Below the pieces are notes generated by a model. That model worked only from the letters and a program-made list of their open reading frames with translations. It was not told the DNA's origin and did no database searches. A stretch of DNA of 34,636 bases. Source: Muribaculaceae bacterium Zag1. Lineage in GTDB: Bacteria; Bacteroidota; Bacteroidia; Bacteroidales; Muribaculaceae. Location: contig NWBJ01000024.1 of NCBI GenBank assembly GCA_002633115.1, forward strand, positions 1-34,636, written 5' to 3'. Below are positions 15,640-24,271 of this stretch, in pieces. Numbering within the stretch: position 1 is the first letter of the stretch; every line of letters begins with the position of its first letter. Both the position numbers and the translations under genes were made by a program.

Positions 15640-17289
15640 ATGAAAAAGAGCGCATTGCAAAAGGCACGCGCAGCTTATCAACCTAAGCTGCCCTACGCAC
15701 TCAAGGGTGCTGTGAAAGCCGTAGAAGGCAAGCCCACCCAGTCGGTGGCAAACCAGGAAGAAATTAAAGCCCTCTTCCCCAACACCTACGGTCTGCCCGA
15801 GATCACATTTGAAAAGAACCCCAATCCCCAGTTGGGTCAACCCATCAACGTAGGCGTAATCCTGTCGGGCGGCCAAGCTCCTGGCGGACACAATGTGATT
15901 TGCGGCCTCTTCGACGGTCTCAAGAAAATCAACAAGGGCAGCAAGCTCTATGGTTTCCTGATGGGCCCCGGCGGTCTTGTCGACCATGACTACAAAGAAC
16001 TCACAGCCGACATCATCGACGAATACCGCAACACTGGCGGTTTCGACATGATCGGTTCTGGCCGTACCAAACTCGAGAAGAAAGAGCAGTTTGACAAGGG
16101 TCTTGAGATTCTGAAGGAGCTCGGTATCACCGCCCTCGTAATCATCGGCGGTGACGACTCAAACACCAATGCCGCTGTGCTCGCCGAATACTACAAGCAA
16201 ATCGGCGCTGGAGTGCAAGTGATTGGTGTGCCCAAGACCATTGACGGCGACCTCAAGAACAATCTGATCGAGACCTCATTCGGCTTTGACACAGCTACAA
16301 AGGTCTACAGCGAGGTCATCGGCAATATCCAACGCGACTGTAACTCATCAAAGAAATACTGGCACTTCATCAAGCTGATGGGCCGCTCAGCCAGCCATAT
16401 CGCTCTGGAGTGCGCTCTGCAATGCCAACCTAACGTGTGCATCATCTCGGAGGAGGTTGAGGCTAAGGATCAAACCCTCGACGACGTGGTGGAATACATC
16501 GCCAACATCGTGGCCAACCGCGCTGACGAAGGTCTCAACTTCGGTACAGTGCTCATCCCCGAAGGCCTGATTGAGTTTATCCCCGCTATCAAACGCCTCA
16601 TCGCCGAGCTCAACGACTTGCTCGCTGCCAATGCTGATGAGTTTGCCGCTCTCTCGCCTGCCGAGCAGCGCGAATGGGTGCTCTCACACCTGTCAGAGGA
16701 GAACGCCAAGGCTTACGCTTCGCTCCCCGAGGGCGTTGCTCGCCAGCTCACTCTCGACCGCGACCCCCACGGCAATGTGCAAGTGTCGCTCATCGAGACC
16801 GAGAAACTGCTCAGCGAGATGGTAGGCCGCAAGCTCGCCCAGATGAAGGAAGAGGGCAAGTACAAGGGCAAATTCGCTGCCATGCACCACTTCTTCGGCT
16901 ACGAGGGCCGCTGCGCCGCTCCGTCAAACTTTGACGCTGACTATTGCTACGCTCTCGGATTCAACGCTTCGTGCCTGATCCGCGCTGGCGTCACCGGCTA
17001 CATGTCAAGCGTGCGCGACCTGTGCAAGCGCGCTGAGCAATGGGTAGCTGGCGGTATTCCAATCACCATGATGATGAACATGGAGCGCCGCCACGGCGAG
17101 ATGAAGCCTGTGATCCAAAAGGCTCTCGTCGACCTCAATGGCCGTCCGTTCCTCAAATTCGCCTCAAAGCGCGACAAGTGGGCCAAGGAGACCTGCTACG
17201 TATATCCCGGTCCTATCCAGTACTTCGGCCCGGCCGAGGTATGCGACCAACCCTCGCTCACCCTCCAGTACGAACAACTAGACAAATAA
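15640..17289 (+). CDS. pfp: Pyrophosphate--fructose-6-phosphate 1-phosphotransferase
   Basis: This enzyme phosphorylates fructose 6-phosphate with pyrophosphate instead of ATP, a reversible glycolytic step common in anaerobic Bacteroidales. The 549-residue length is that of the long PFP class. Motifs in order are [42 protein letters not shown] (near 170, Asp where ATP enzymes have Gly-Thr), [17 protein letters not shown] and [11 protein letters not shown]. The GGDD and PKTIDGD signatures are the basis for calling PPi use. It sits alone behind its own promoter, downstream of the wzc terminator. The 171-bp gap to menD contains an inverted heptamer repeat and a strong hairpin. Confidence 0.95.
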   Translation: MKKSALQKARAAYQPKLPYALKGAVKAVEGKPTQSVANQEEIKALFPNTYGLPEITFEKNPNPQLGQPINVGVILSGGQAPGGHNVICGLFDGLKKINKGSKLYGFLMGPGGLVDHDYKELTADIIDEYRNTGGFDMIGSGRTKLEKKEQFDKGLEILKELGITALVIIGGDDSNTNAAVLAEYYKQIGAGVQVIGVPKTIDGDLKNNLIETSFGFDTATKVYSEVIGNIQRDCNSSKKYWHFIKLMGRSASHIALECALQCQPNVCIISEEVEAKDQTLDDVVEYIANIVANRADEGLNFGTVLIPEGLIEFIPAIKRLIAELNDLLAANADEFAALSPAEQREWVLSHLSEENAKAYASLPEGVARQLTLDRDPHGNVQVSLIETEKLLSEMVGRKLAQMKEEGKYKGKFAAMHHFFGYEGRCAAPSNFDADYCYALGFNASCLIRAGVTGYMSSVRDLCKRAEQWVAGGIPITMMMNMERRHGEMKPVIQKALVDLNGRPFLKFASKRDKWAKETCYVYPGPIQYFGPAEVCDQPSLTLQYEQLDK

Positions 17290-17290
17290 G

Positions 17291-17402
17291 GTCTTTAGTT
17301 TTTAGCTTTTGGCATTTGGAAGCTATCCAGAAACCATTTGCCAAGAAAAGCAATTTTTCCAAAAACTAAAAATCAAAAACTAAAAGCCAAAAACCAAAGA
17401 CA
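17291..17402. repeat. Inverted pair of period-7 repeats between pfp and menD
   Basis: The right arm (17359-17400) is six heptamers: CCAAAAA, CTAAAAA, TCAAAAA, CTAAAAG, CCAAAAA, CCAAAGA. The left arm (from 17291) carries the same kind of units on the opposite strand (GCCAAAA, GCTAAAA, ACTAAAG). Bases 17291-17312 match the complement of 17381-17402 at 19 of 22 positions. The right end AAAAACCAAAGACAA (17389-17403) recurs exactly at 24246-24260. Confidence 0.85.
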
Positions 17403-17427
17403 ATATTATTAATCCTTTCAGCTTGCA

Positions 17428-17452
17428 GGGGCCGGCCACAATGGCCGGCCTC
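17428..17452 (+). promoter_or_regulatory. Strong hairpin abutting the menD start
   Basis: An 11-bp stem around GGCCGGCCA-CAA-TGGCCGGCC (one G-T pair) ends 8 nt before the menD ATG. The trailing TCTTT is a poor T-tract, so it could be a terminator for pfp or a leader structure limiting menD translation. Confidence 0.65.
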
Positions 17453-17460
17453 TTTACGAT

Positions 17461-19170
17461 ATGACTACCGACAAAGCATCTTGCCGCATGATTGCTGACC
17501 TGCTGGCTCAGCACGGAGTGAAAAAAGCATTCGTCTGTCCCGGCTCGCGCAACGCCCCTCTGATTGTGGCCATACATCGCTATCCAGAGCTGCAAGCCGA
17601 GATAGTGGTCGATGAGCGCTCGGCTGCCTTTATGGCCCTGGGCTACGCATCCCTCACTGGCCAGCCGGTGGCTGTGGTGTGCACCTCAGGGAGCGCCGTG
17701 CTCAATTTCGCCCCAGCAGTGGCCGAGGCATTCTATCGGCGAGTACCATTGATAGTCATTTCGGCCGACCGTCCAGCCGAGTGGATCGACCAAGACGACA
17801 GCCAGACCATACGCCAGATAGGCGTGCTGCGCAATATCGTCAAGGAGAGCTACAATGTGCCAGTCGAGACTGGCAACCCTACCCAGGCTTGGCATATCAA
17901 CCGCACTCTCAACGATGCCATGCTCATGGCGCAGAGTGCCCCGCAAGGTCCAGTGCATATCAATGTGCAACTTGATGCCCCGTTGGGACAGATGGCCGAG
18001 GGCCCGTTTGCAGCAGAGCGCAAAATCAGCGTGGTGCGTCCGGTGGCTATGTTGCCCACGCGCGAGGCGCGAGAACTCGCCGAAGAAATAGCCTCGCCGC
18101 GCAAGGTGCTTATCATCGCAGGCTTTATGCCGCCAAATGGCAAGGTCAACACTGCGCTGCTCAAGTTCGCAGCAAAGCCCAACGTGGCAGTGCTGCACGA
18201 GGCGCAAGCCAATTTGCATGGCGGACGTCGATTTATCGGCAACATCGACAGTGTGCTTAGCATCCTTACGGCTGAGGAAAAAGAACAGTTGGCACCCGAT
18301 GTGGTGATTACCATCGGGGGCTCGTTGGTGTCGCGCTTCGTCAAGGCGTGGCTTCGCCAGATTTCGGCCCAGCATCGAGGCGTGGAGCATTGGCATGTGG
18401 GCTTGCAACCCTATTCTGTCGACTGTTTCATGGGCCTTACACGTCGTATCGAGATGGAGACAGCCCCATTCCTGCAGCAATTGGCCTCGGGTATCCAGCC
18501 GCACAATGCTCCCAGTGATTATTCAGCTCTATGGCGCAGCGCAGCCGATGCGGCTGATGAGGCAACTGCGGCGTATCTCAAGAGTGCGCCTTGGAGCGAC
18601 TTCCTGGCAATGGGCCAAATCATCAAGCATGTGCCCCGTGGCTGGAATGTGCAATTGTCAAACGGCACGGCCGTGCGCTATGCCCAGCTCTTTGACTATG
18701 GCCAAATCCATCGCATCGATTGCAATCGAGGTGTGAGCGGCATCGACGGTAGCACATCCACCGCCATTGGCGCGGCACTCGCCTACAAGCAACCGACGCT
18801 GCTGATCACAGGCGACATGAGTGCCCAGTATGACCTGGGAGCGCTGGCCGCAAAACAAATCCCACAAAATTTCAAGATGGCAGTGCTCAACAATCAGGGT
18901 GGGGGAATCTTCAGGTTTGTGGCCTCGACCGCTGGGCTGGAGGAGAGAGAAGAATTTTTCTGCCAGCCGGTGAATCTCCCGCTAATGGAATTAGCCCGGG
19001 CTTTCGGCTTTGAGTATTATCGCGCTCGGTCAAAACAGATGCTTAAAACAGTCTGGCACCTCTTTGCCGAGTGCACTAAGCCCGTCATGCTCGAGGTGGA
19101 GACTGATGGCGTGCTGTCGGCCGAAGTCCTCAAACAGTACTTCCAGCGGCCCCGGATATGTAAAAGTTAG
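17461..19170 (+). CDS. menD: 2-succinyl-5-enolpyruvyl-6-hydroxy-3-cyclohexene-1-carboxylate synthase
   Basis: MenD is a thiamine-diphosphate enzyme that adds 2-oxoglutarate to isochorismate in menaquinone synthesis. The 569-residue protein starts with HGVKKAFVCPGSRNAPL, standard for MenD. It has DERSAAFMALGYA with the catalytic Glu, then CTSGSAVLNFAPAVAEAFY, SADRP and QDDSQTIRQ. The thiamine-diphosphate motif GDMSAQYDLGAL...NNQGGGIF spans about 451-479. Length fits the family. The ATG gives the typical N-terminus. No other men gene is in the window; a terminator and the hisS promoter follow, so menD ends its unit. Confidence 0.95.
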   Translation: MTTDKASCRMIADLLAQHGVKKAFVCPGSRNAPLIVAIHRYPELQAEIVVDERSAAFMALGYASLTGQPVAVVCTSGSAVLNFAPAVAEAFYRRVPLIVISADRPAEWIDQDDSQTIRQIGVLRNIVKESYNVPVETGNPTQAWHINRTLNDAMLMAQSAPQGPVHINVQLDAPLGQMAEGPFAAERKISVVRPVAMLPTREARELAEEIASPRKVLIIAGFMPPNGKVNTALLKFAAKPNVAVLHEAQANLHGGRRFIGNIDSVLSILTAEEKEQLAPDVVITIGGSLVSRFVKAWLRQISAQHRGVEHWHVGLQPYSVDCFMGLTRRIEMETAPFLQQLASGIQPHNAPSDYSALWRSAADAADEATAAYLKSAPWSDFLAMGQIIKHVPRGWNVQLSNGTAVRYAQLFDYGQIHRIDCNRGVSGIDGSTSTAIGAALAYKQPTLLITGDMSAQYDLGALAAKQIPQNFKMAVLNNQGGGIFRFVASTAGLEEREEFFCQPVNLPLMELARAFGFEYYRARSKQMLKTVWHLFAECTKPVMLEVETDGVLSAEVLKQYFQRPRICKS

Positions 19171-19191
19171 TGAAAAAACGGTGTAAACGGG

Positions 19192-19224
19192 CAGTTGTAG
19201 GTTAGAGATATAGACAACTGTTTT
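19192..19224 (+). terminator. Probable terminator after menD
   Basis: CAGTTGT (19192-19198) pairs with ACAACTG (19214-19220) around a 15-nt loop and is followed by TTTT. The T-tract coincides with the -33 region of the hisS promoter. Confidence 0.55.
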
Positions 19225-19252
19225 CTCATTTGAGAATTTTTTTGTAGATTTG
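19220..19252 (+). promoter_or_regulatory. Promoter for hisS
   Basis: TAGATTTG at 19245-19252 matches TAnnTTTG. GTTTTCTC begins 25 bp before it (19220), the same motif and spacing as upstream of porQ. Transcription from about 19256 would leave a leader of only about 13 nt. Confidence 0.65.
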
Positions 19253-19268
19253 CACAAAATTTCTAATC

Positions 19269-20633
19269 ATGGCACAGAAACCCTCAATTCCAAAGGGCAC
19301 TCGCGACTTCTCGCCTGCCGAGATGGCCAAGCGCAACTACATATTCAATACTATAAGGGATGTGTTTCGTCTGTATGGATACGAAGCCATCGAGACCCCG
19401 GCGATGGAGAATCTCTCCACCCTGATGGGCAAATATGGCGAAGAGGGCGACAAGCTGCTCTTCAAAATCCTCAATTCTGGTGATTTCTTGCGCGGAGCCG
19501 ACAAGGCTCTCATCGAGAGCGGCGACTGCGCCCGCTTGGCATCGCAATTGTGCGAGAAGGGACTGCGTTATGACCTGACTGTGCCTTTTGCCCGCTATGT
19601 GGTGCAACACCGTGGCGAACTGCAATTCCCATTCAAGCGCTATCAGATGCAGCCGGTGTGGCGTGCCGACCGACCCCAAAAGGGTCGCTATCGCGAATTT
19701 TACCAGTGCGATGCCGATGTGATTGGTTCTGACTCGCTGCTCAACGAGGTTGACCTGCTGCAGATGATTGATGAGGTGTTCCGCCGTCTGGGCGTGCGCA
19801 TCGCCATCAAGCTCAACAATCGCAAGGTGCTGGCTGGCATAGCCGAATTGATAGGCGCACCCGACAAATTGATTGATATCACCGTCGCTATCGACAAAAT
19901 CGACAAGATAGGAATTGAAAAGGTAAACGAGGAATTGGCCGAACGCGGTCTCTCGGCTGAGTCAATCGCCGCTCTCGAGCCTATCCTGAAGATATCGGGT
20001 ACTGTGGCCGAGCGCTTAGCTGCGCTTGAGCAGTTGCTGGCCCCGTCAGAAATCGGACGCAAGGGAGTAGAGGAACTAAAAGAGGTGACTGAAGCAACCT
20101 TGGCACTGGGCCTTGATGCCGAACTCGACCTGGATGTGTCATTGGCTCGCGGCCTCAACTATTATACCGGCACAATCATTGAGGTAAAGGCCAAGGATGT
20201 AGAGATTGGCAGCATCACCGGCGGTGGACGCTATGACAATCTGACTGGAGTATTCGGATTGCCCGGAGTATCAGGCGTAGGCATCAGCTTTGGCGCTGAC
20301 CGCATCTATGATGTGCTCAATGCACTGAACCTCTATCCGGCAGATGCCAAAGCCGGGCCCAAGGTGCTGTTCCTCAATCTGGGCCAAAAGGAGGCAGCCG
20401 AATCGATGCGCCAAGTCAAGAAATTGCGCCAAGCCGGCATTTCGGCAGTGGTGTATCCCGATGCCTCAAAGATGAAAAAGCAGATGGCTTATGCCAACGA
20501 TATGGCTGTGCCCTTTGTGGCCATTATCGGCGAATCCGAACTCGCCGATGGCAAGGTATCGGTAAAGAACATGGTGAGCGGCGAGCAGCAGACAGTAGCC
20601 GCAGATCAGCTTGTTGAGGCATTGGCCAAATGA
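19269..20633 (+). CDS. hisS: Histidyl-tRNA synthetase
   Basis: HisS charges tRNA-His and is a class II synthetase. The 454-residue protein shows GTRDFSP at 10-16. Motif 1 surrounds [19 protein letters not shown], and motif 2 surrounds [19 protein letters not shown]. The histidine-binding ARGLNYYTG lies near 292, and the motif 3 region GGGRYDNL and [11 protein letters not shown] comes after it. A C-terminal anticodon-binding domain of about 90 residues follows (KVLFLNLGQ...VAIIGESEL). It has its own promoter, and a beta-barrel gene follows after 34 bp, probably on the same transcript. Confidence 0.97.
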   Translation: MAQKPSIPKGTRDFSPAEMAKRNYIFNTIRDVFRLYGYEAIETPAMENLSTLMGKYGEEGDKLLFKILNSGDFLRGADKALIESGDCARLASQLCEKGLRYDLTVPFARYVVQHRGELQFPFKRYQMQPVWRADRPQKGRYREFYQCDADVIGSDSLLNEVDLLQMIDEVFRRLGVRIAIKLNNRKVLAGIAELIGAPDKLIDITVAIDKIDKIGIEKVNEELAERGLSAESIAALEPILKISGTVAERLAALEQLLAPSEIGRKGVEELKEVTEATLALGLDAELDLDVSLARGLNYYTGTIIEVKAKDVEIGSITGGGRYDNLTGVFGLPGVSGVGISFGADRIYDVLNALNLYPADAKAGPKVLFLNLGQKEAAESMRQVKKLRQAGISAVVYPDASKMKKQMAYANDMAVPFVAIIGESELADGKVSVKNMVSGEQQTVAADQLVEALAK

Positions 20634-20667
20634 GCAGACAGGAAATAATCAAATCAGACTATAGATA

Positions 20668-21285
20668 ATGAGATTCTACAAAATACTATTGGCCGTAGCG
20701 GTCTTGTTGGGAGCAGCGATGCCGGCAACGGCTCAGTTCAGATATGCTGGAATAGTGGGCGGATTGATCACTAATCTGCATTTCAAGCAAGACCTGGCTC
20801 CGGTGAGCAAGGTGGGAGGTTTTCAGGCTGGCGTGTTGGGCGAACTCATGTTCCCCGGCATCGGCTTCGGCATCGACTTGGGTGCCATCTACAATATGGG
20901 CGGCGCTAATGTCGACCTCGGCGACAAACTGATATGGTCGTCTGAGGGCTATGGCAAGACTCGAGTGATGTTGCACCAGTTGCAAATACCTTTCCATCTG
21001 AGATTTAAATGGACCAGAATGGGCGGGTTCGAAGATACCCTGGCCCCATTCGTCTATGGCGGTCCGGAGTTTAACATCCTGCTCGGCCATAATCGCTGCA
21101 AAGCGATTGACTACTCAGGCGGCGACTTGAGTTTGGCAGTGGGTGGCGGCGTGGAGATTCTGCGCAGATGGCAATTGTCAGCCTCGTACACTTGGGGCAT
21201 GACTTACGCCCTCAAAACCAAGCTGCTCACTGACTACAGCGCGCGCACGCGTCAAGTGACAGTGCGTCTCGCGTATTACTTTTGA
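20668..21285 (+). CDS. PorT-like outer-membrane beta-barrel protein
   Basis: The 205-residue product has a signal peptide (cleavage likely after PATA, near residue 22). The rest is a small barrel of the OMP_b-brl_2/PorT-like type: FRYAGIVGGLITNLHF, GGFQAGVLGELMF, LQIPFHLRFKW, LAPFVYGGPEFNILLG and a final strand ending in Phe (VRLAYYF), the usual outer-membrane insertion signal. True PorT belongs to the type IX secretion system, but this fold is widespread and no secretion partners are adjacent, so I give no symbol. It lies 34 bp after hisS and ends in a shared terminator region facing the minus-strand helicase. Confidence 0.75.
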   Translation: MRFYKILLAVAVLLGAAMPATAQFRYAGIVGGLITNLHFKQDLAPVSKVGGFQAGVLGELMFPGIGFGIDLGAIYNMGGANVDLGDKLIWSSEGYGKTRVMLHQLQIPFHLRFKWTRMGGFEDTLAPFVYGGPEFNILLGHNRCKAIDYSGGDLSLAVGGGVEILRRWQLSASYTWGMTYALKTKLLTDYSARTRQVTVRLAYYF

Positions 21286-21299
21286 AAAGTGATTTCATT

Positions 21300-21337
21300 T
21301 AAAGGGCAGGCCTGTGAAGGTAGGCCCTTTATTTTTT
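21300..21337. terminator. Terminator between the converging barrel and helicase genes
   Basis: TAAAGGGC (21300-21307) pairs with GCCCTTTA (21324-21331) and is followed by a TTTTTT run on the plus strand. The helicase stop codon (21329-21331, minus strand) lies inside the right arm. The stem is symmetric but the T-tract serves mainly the forward gene. Confidence 0.8.
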
Positions 21338-22990
21338 ACTGCCCTGCGGTTTCTTGCCGGGCTTTTCTTTTGGCGGATTTTTCTTGTCGGGACTTTTCTT
21401 TTCCTGCGACAATCTCTTGACTTGGGCTTGCAGCTGGGCATTCTCCTTTTTTAGGCGATCGATGATGAGCAGTTTCTGCTTGAGCAGGCGCGCCACGTCG
21501 GGGCGATGCAATTCGCTTCGTGCGGCTACGGCTTGGGTAAATAGGTCGACAGCCTGGGTGTATTCGCCTTGGTTGAAACTAATTGCAGCCCGATGGTACA
21601 GGTCATCAGCCTTGGCATACTCCAACGCCGACACAATCAGACTCTGGTTGTTGAAGTTGCGGCTGAATGCTACCACTCTTTGGTTGACAAAGATATCCCT
21701 GGCGTTGACAGTCGAGCGCAGCTTGATTCCCTGCAGGCTGCGGCAGCGGCTGAGCGCCACGTAGGTTTGACCTCCCGAGAAAGCCCCCTGGCCCACATCG
21801 ATGATTACCTTGTCAAAAGTCAGGCCTTGGCTCTTGTGTATGGTGAGGGCCCAAGCCAGTTTGAGCGGGTACTGTATGTAGCTACCAATGACATTCTCCG
21901 TCACCTCTTGCTTTTCCTCATCGTATTCGTATTTCACATTTTCCCAAGTCTCGGGAATCACGGCATGCTTGGAGCCGTCTTCGAGTTCGACCATTATCCC
22001 ATCCTCGCCAAAGTCAACGATGAGTCCGATCGTGCCGTTGACCCAGCGGCGCTCTGGGTCGTTTTTGACAAACACCACCTGGGCTCCCTCCTTTAGCACC
22101 AGTTCCATGTCGGTAGGCAGGGAGTTTTCTGGAAATTCGCCATTGATAGTGCCAACGAAGTTGTGCTCGGGCGTGGTCAGCGATTCCAATCGGGTATGGT
22201 TGATATGGTCGACCATGTCGCGGCGCGTGGCGATGGTCATGGTGAAGTCATCATCGATGAGCGAGGCTTGGCTCTCGACGCGGGCGTTGAGGGTCTGGAT
22301 ATCGCTAAGCGACGGCGCTCCGACCCTCACGCGGTCGAGCAGGCTGATAAATTGTGGGTCAGACTGCCGGTAGACCTTGCGCAACTCGATAGGCACGATC
22401 GAGAGCTCGTGAAAAGCAGCGGCGTTGAAGAAGAAAGAGCCATCCCTATAGTGATGGGCCAGCACGTCCTTGACATCGCCGGTAATGACCGGTTCGAGCT
22501 GGAACACATCGCCCACGAGCAGCAATTGCTTGCCGCCGAATGGTTGGCGCAGGTTGCCGCAAAAGACGCGCATCAAGCGGTCGATAAAGTCGATTGTGTC
22601 GGCCCTGACCATCGACACCTCATCGATGATGATCAGGTCGAGGCTCTTCAATAGCTTGACATGCTGCTTGTTGTATTTCATGCGTTCGCGCAGGCGCGTT
22701 ATCGACACTACCTCGGGGTCGGTGGGCAGCATCGGCTTGAAAGGCAGCTTGAAAAAAGAGTGCAAGGTCTGGCCACCGGCATTGACAGCGGCGATGCCGG
22801 TAGGGGCGAGCACCACATATTTCTTCTTGGTGGTGCGGGTCAGATATTGCAGAAAAGTTGATTTGCCAGTGCCGGCTTTGCCGGTGAGAAACACCGACTG
22901 GTTGGTGTAGGCAAGCAGGGCAAGCGCATTCTGAAACTCAGCGCTTTTGGTATCTATTTTGTCGAGTTCTATTTCTGAGGCTTTCTTCAT
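21329..22990 (-). CDS. PIF1/RecD-like DNA helicase with TPR and basic tail
   Basis: The 553-residue protein is a superfamily 1 helicase related to PIF1. It has Walker A GKAGTGKST (37-45), LAPTGIAAVNAGGQTLHSFF as motif Ia, LIIIDEVSMV (about 117-126) as Walker B and LRKVYRQSDPQF as motif III/IV. The UvrD_C_2-like AWALTIHKSQGLTFDKV and YVALSRCRSLQGI complete the helicase core. After about residue 450 come a TPR-like pair of helices (YHRAAISFNQGEYTQAVDLF), a coiled coil and a Lys/Pro-rich tail that could bind nucleic acid. PIF1-type helicases act in replication restart and structure removal. The ATG lies about 4 nt beyond its -7 box, so the mRNA is nearly leaderless. Confidence 0.88.
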   Translation of the reverse strand: MKKASEIELDKIDTKSAEFQNALALLAYTNQSVFLTGKAGTGKSTFLQYLTRTTKKKYVVLAPTGIAAVNAGGQTLHSFFKLPFKPMLPTDPEVVSITRLRERMKYNKQHVKLLKSLDLIIIDEVSMVRADTIDFIDRLMRVFCGNLRQPFGGKQLLLVGDVFQLEPVITGDVKDVLAHHYRDGSFFFNAAAFHELSIVPIELRKVYRQSDPQFISLLDRVRVGAPSLSDIQTLNARVESQASLIDDDFTMTIATRRDMVDHINHTRLESLTTPEHNFVGTINGEFPENSLPTDMELVLKEGAQVVFVKNDPERRWVNGTIGLIVDFGEDGIMVELEDGSKHAVIPETWENVKYEYDEEKQEVTENVIGSYIQYPLKLAWALTIHKSQGLTFDKVIIDVGQGAFSGGQTYVALSRCRSLQGIKLRSTVNARDIFVNQRVVAFSRNFNNQSLIVSALEYAKADDLYHRAAISFNQGEYTQAVDLFTQAVAARSELHRPDVARLLKQKLLIIDRLKKENAQLQAQVKRLSQEKKSPDKKNPPKEKPGKKPQGSKK

Positions 22991-22994
22991 ACGG

Positions 22995-23002
22995 CAAAGT
23001 TA
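22995..23002 (-). promoter_or_regulatory. -7 box of the helicase gene (minus strand)
   Basis: On the minus strand the bases read TAACTTTG. The helicase ATG starts only 4 nt beyond the last G, predicting a leader of about 1 nt. No TTTG is seen at -33. Confidence 0.65.
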
Positions 23003-23018
23003 CGATAATAAGTGAGAG

Positions 23019-23051
23019 GTTTTCTCGTTTAAAATATTATTAGTAACTTTG
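23019..23051 (+). promoter_or_regulatory. Promoter for porQ-cmk-ispH
   Basis: TAACTTTG at 23044-23051 is preceded by GTTTTCTC at 23019, 25 bp upstream, as for hisS. The ATG at 23061 implies a leader of about 6 nt. The in-frame TTG at 23049 lies inside the -7 box and cannot be the start. Confidence 0.7.
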
Positions 23052-23060
23052 CACCCGATA

Positions 23061-24077
23061 ATGTCAAAACTCAGACTCATTGCAGCCGCTTTAAGCGTGA
23101 CTGCCGCCTTGGGCACGATGGCTCAGGACGGCACCACGGCTTATGAGTTTCTCAATATGCCCCTCTCGACCCGCATCTATGGCTTGGGAGGCGTCAACAT
23201 CAGCCTTGTCGACGACGATGTTACCACCATTGACCAAAACCCGGCATTGCTGGGCCAGGAGATGGAGGAACAGCTGGCGCTCAGCTATATGCGCTATGTC
23301 GGCGACAGCAACTTTGCCGGTATCCGCTATGCCAACTCGGTTGGCGAGCACGGAGCCTGGTCGGCAGCCATACAGTATTTCGGCTACGGCTCGATACGCG
23401 AAATGGACGAGACCGGCACCGAGCTCGGCACCATATCGCCCAAGGATGTGGCCTTTATGGGAGCTTACTCCCACGATATCACCGACAATCTGCGAGGCGG
23501 TTTCAACCTCAAGGCAGCCTACAGCTCTTATGCCGAATACACGGCCTGGGCCATTGGCGTTGACCTGGGCATCAACTATTTTGATGCCGACCGCGACCTC
23601 TCGCTCTCGGCTGTTGTGGCCAATCTCGGCGGTCAGGTCAAGAAATTTCACGAGAGCTATGACCGCATGCCGATTGACGTGAGGCTCGGTTGGTCGCAGT
23701 CGTTTGGCAATTTCCCGGTGAGATTCTCAATCACCGCTTGGAATCTGACCAAATGGAAACTGCCGTATTATGAATACGGCGATGGCGCATCTGACACCAA
23801 GATGGAGCTGAAAGAGAGCTTCTCGAGCAATCTGTTTAGGCATCTGGTGTTTGGAGCCGACCTGATCAGCAGCCCCAACTGGTATCTCGGCGTGGGCTAC
23901 AACTATAAGACGCGCACCGATATGGCCACATATTCGCGCAACTTCCTGTCGGGCTGGTCGGCAGCTTTCGGCATACGCACTAGCCGCCTTGGCGTAGGCA
24001 TAGCCCTGGCACAGCCCACAACCGGCGCCACCACCCTGATGTTCAACCTCAGTCTCAACCTCGCCGAGATACTGTAA
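23061..24077 (+). CDS. porQ: PorQ-like outer-membrane protein
   Basis: The 338-residue product has a signal peptide (cleaved near TMAQ, about residue 22) and then YEFLNMPLSTRIYGLGGVNISLVDDDVTTI (read in two parts) and DQNPALLG, the usual opening of PorQ/PorV-like FadL-type barrels. Further alternating strands end in NLSLNLAEIL. In Porphyromonas PorQ is linked to type IX secretion and surface attachment, but PorQ-like genes also occur in Bacteroidales without that system. As I recall, a porQ-cmk-ispH order is common in the group, which supports the name. I chose ATG 23061 because earlier starts overlap the promoter. The downstream spacer is the longest heptamer array in the window. Confidence 0.75.
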   Translation: MSKLRLIAAALSVTAALGTMAQDGTTAYEFLNMPLSTRIYGLGGVNISLVDDDVTTIDQNPALLGQEMEEQLALSYMRYVGDSNFAGIRYANSVGEHGAWSAAIQYFGYGSIREMDETGTELGTISPKDVAFMGAYSHDITDNLRGGFNLKAAYSSYAEYTAWAIGVDLGINYFDADRDLSLSAVVANLGGQVKKFHESYDRMPIDVRLGWSQSFGNFPVRFSITAWNLTKWKLPYYEYGDGASDTKMELKESFSSNLFRHLVFGADLISSPNWYLGVGYNYKTRTDMATYSRNFLSGWSAAFGIRTSRLGVGIALAQPTTGATTLMFNLSLNLAEIL

Positions 24078-24081
24078 ACAA

Positions 24082-24262
24082 GTCAAAAGTCAGAAGTCAA
24101 AAGTCAGAAGTCAGAAGTCAGAAGTCAGAAGTCAAAAGTCAAAAGTCAAAAGTCAAAAGTCAAAAGTCAGAAGTCAAAAGTCAAAAGTCAAAAGTCAAAA
24201 GTCAGAAGTCAAAAGTCAGAAGTCAAAAGTCAAAAGTCAAAAGCTAAAAACCAAAGACAAAA
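24082..24262 (+). repeat. Period-7 tandem array between porQ and cmk
   Basis: There are 23 uninterrupted heptamers at 24082-24242, 15 GTCAAAA and 8 GTCAGAA in irregular order. Decayed units GCTAAAA, ACCAAAG and ACAAAAA follow. The array starts 4 bp after the porQ stop and ends about 10 bp before cmk. There are no spacers, so it is not a CRISPR. Confidence 0.97.
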
Positions 24263-24271
24263 AACAGTCTC

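Noticed and set aside
23049-23060. TTG start giving a longer PorQ
   Set aside because: The TTG lies inside the -7 promoter box and the ATG at 23061 gives a clean signal peptide.
20668-24077. A type IX secretion gene cluster (PorT-like and PorQ-like genes close together)
   Set aside because: The two genes are in different units with a helicase between them, and no other secretion component is present; both folds occur without the system.
24082-24262. Possible CRISPR array
   Set aside because: The units are 7 bp and directly adjacent with no spacers, and no cas gene is nearby.
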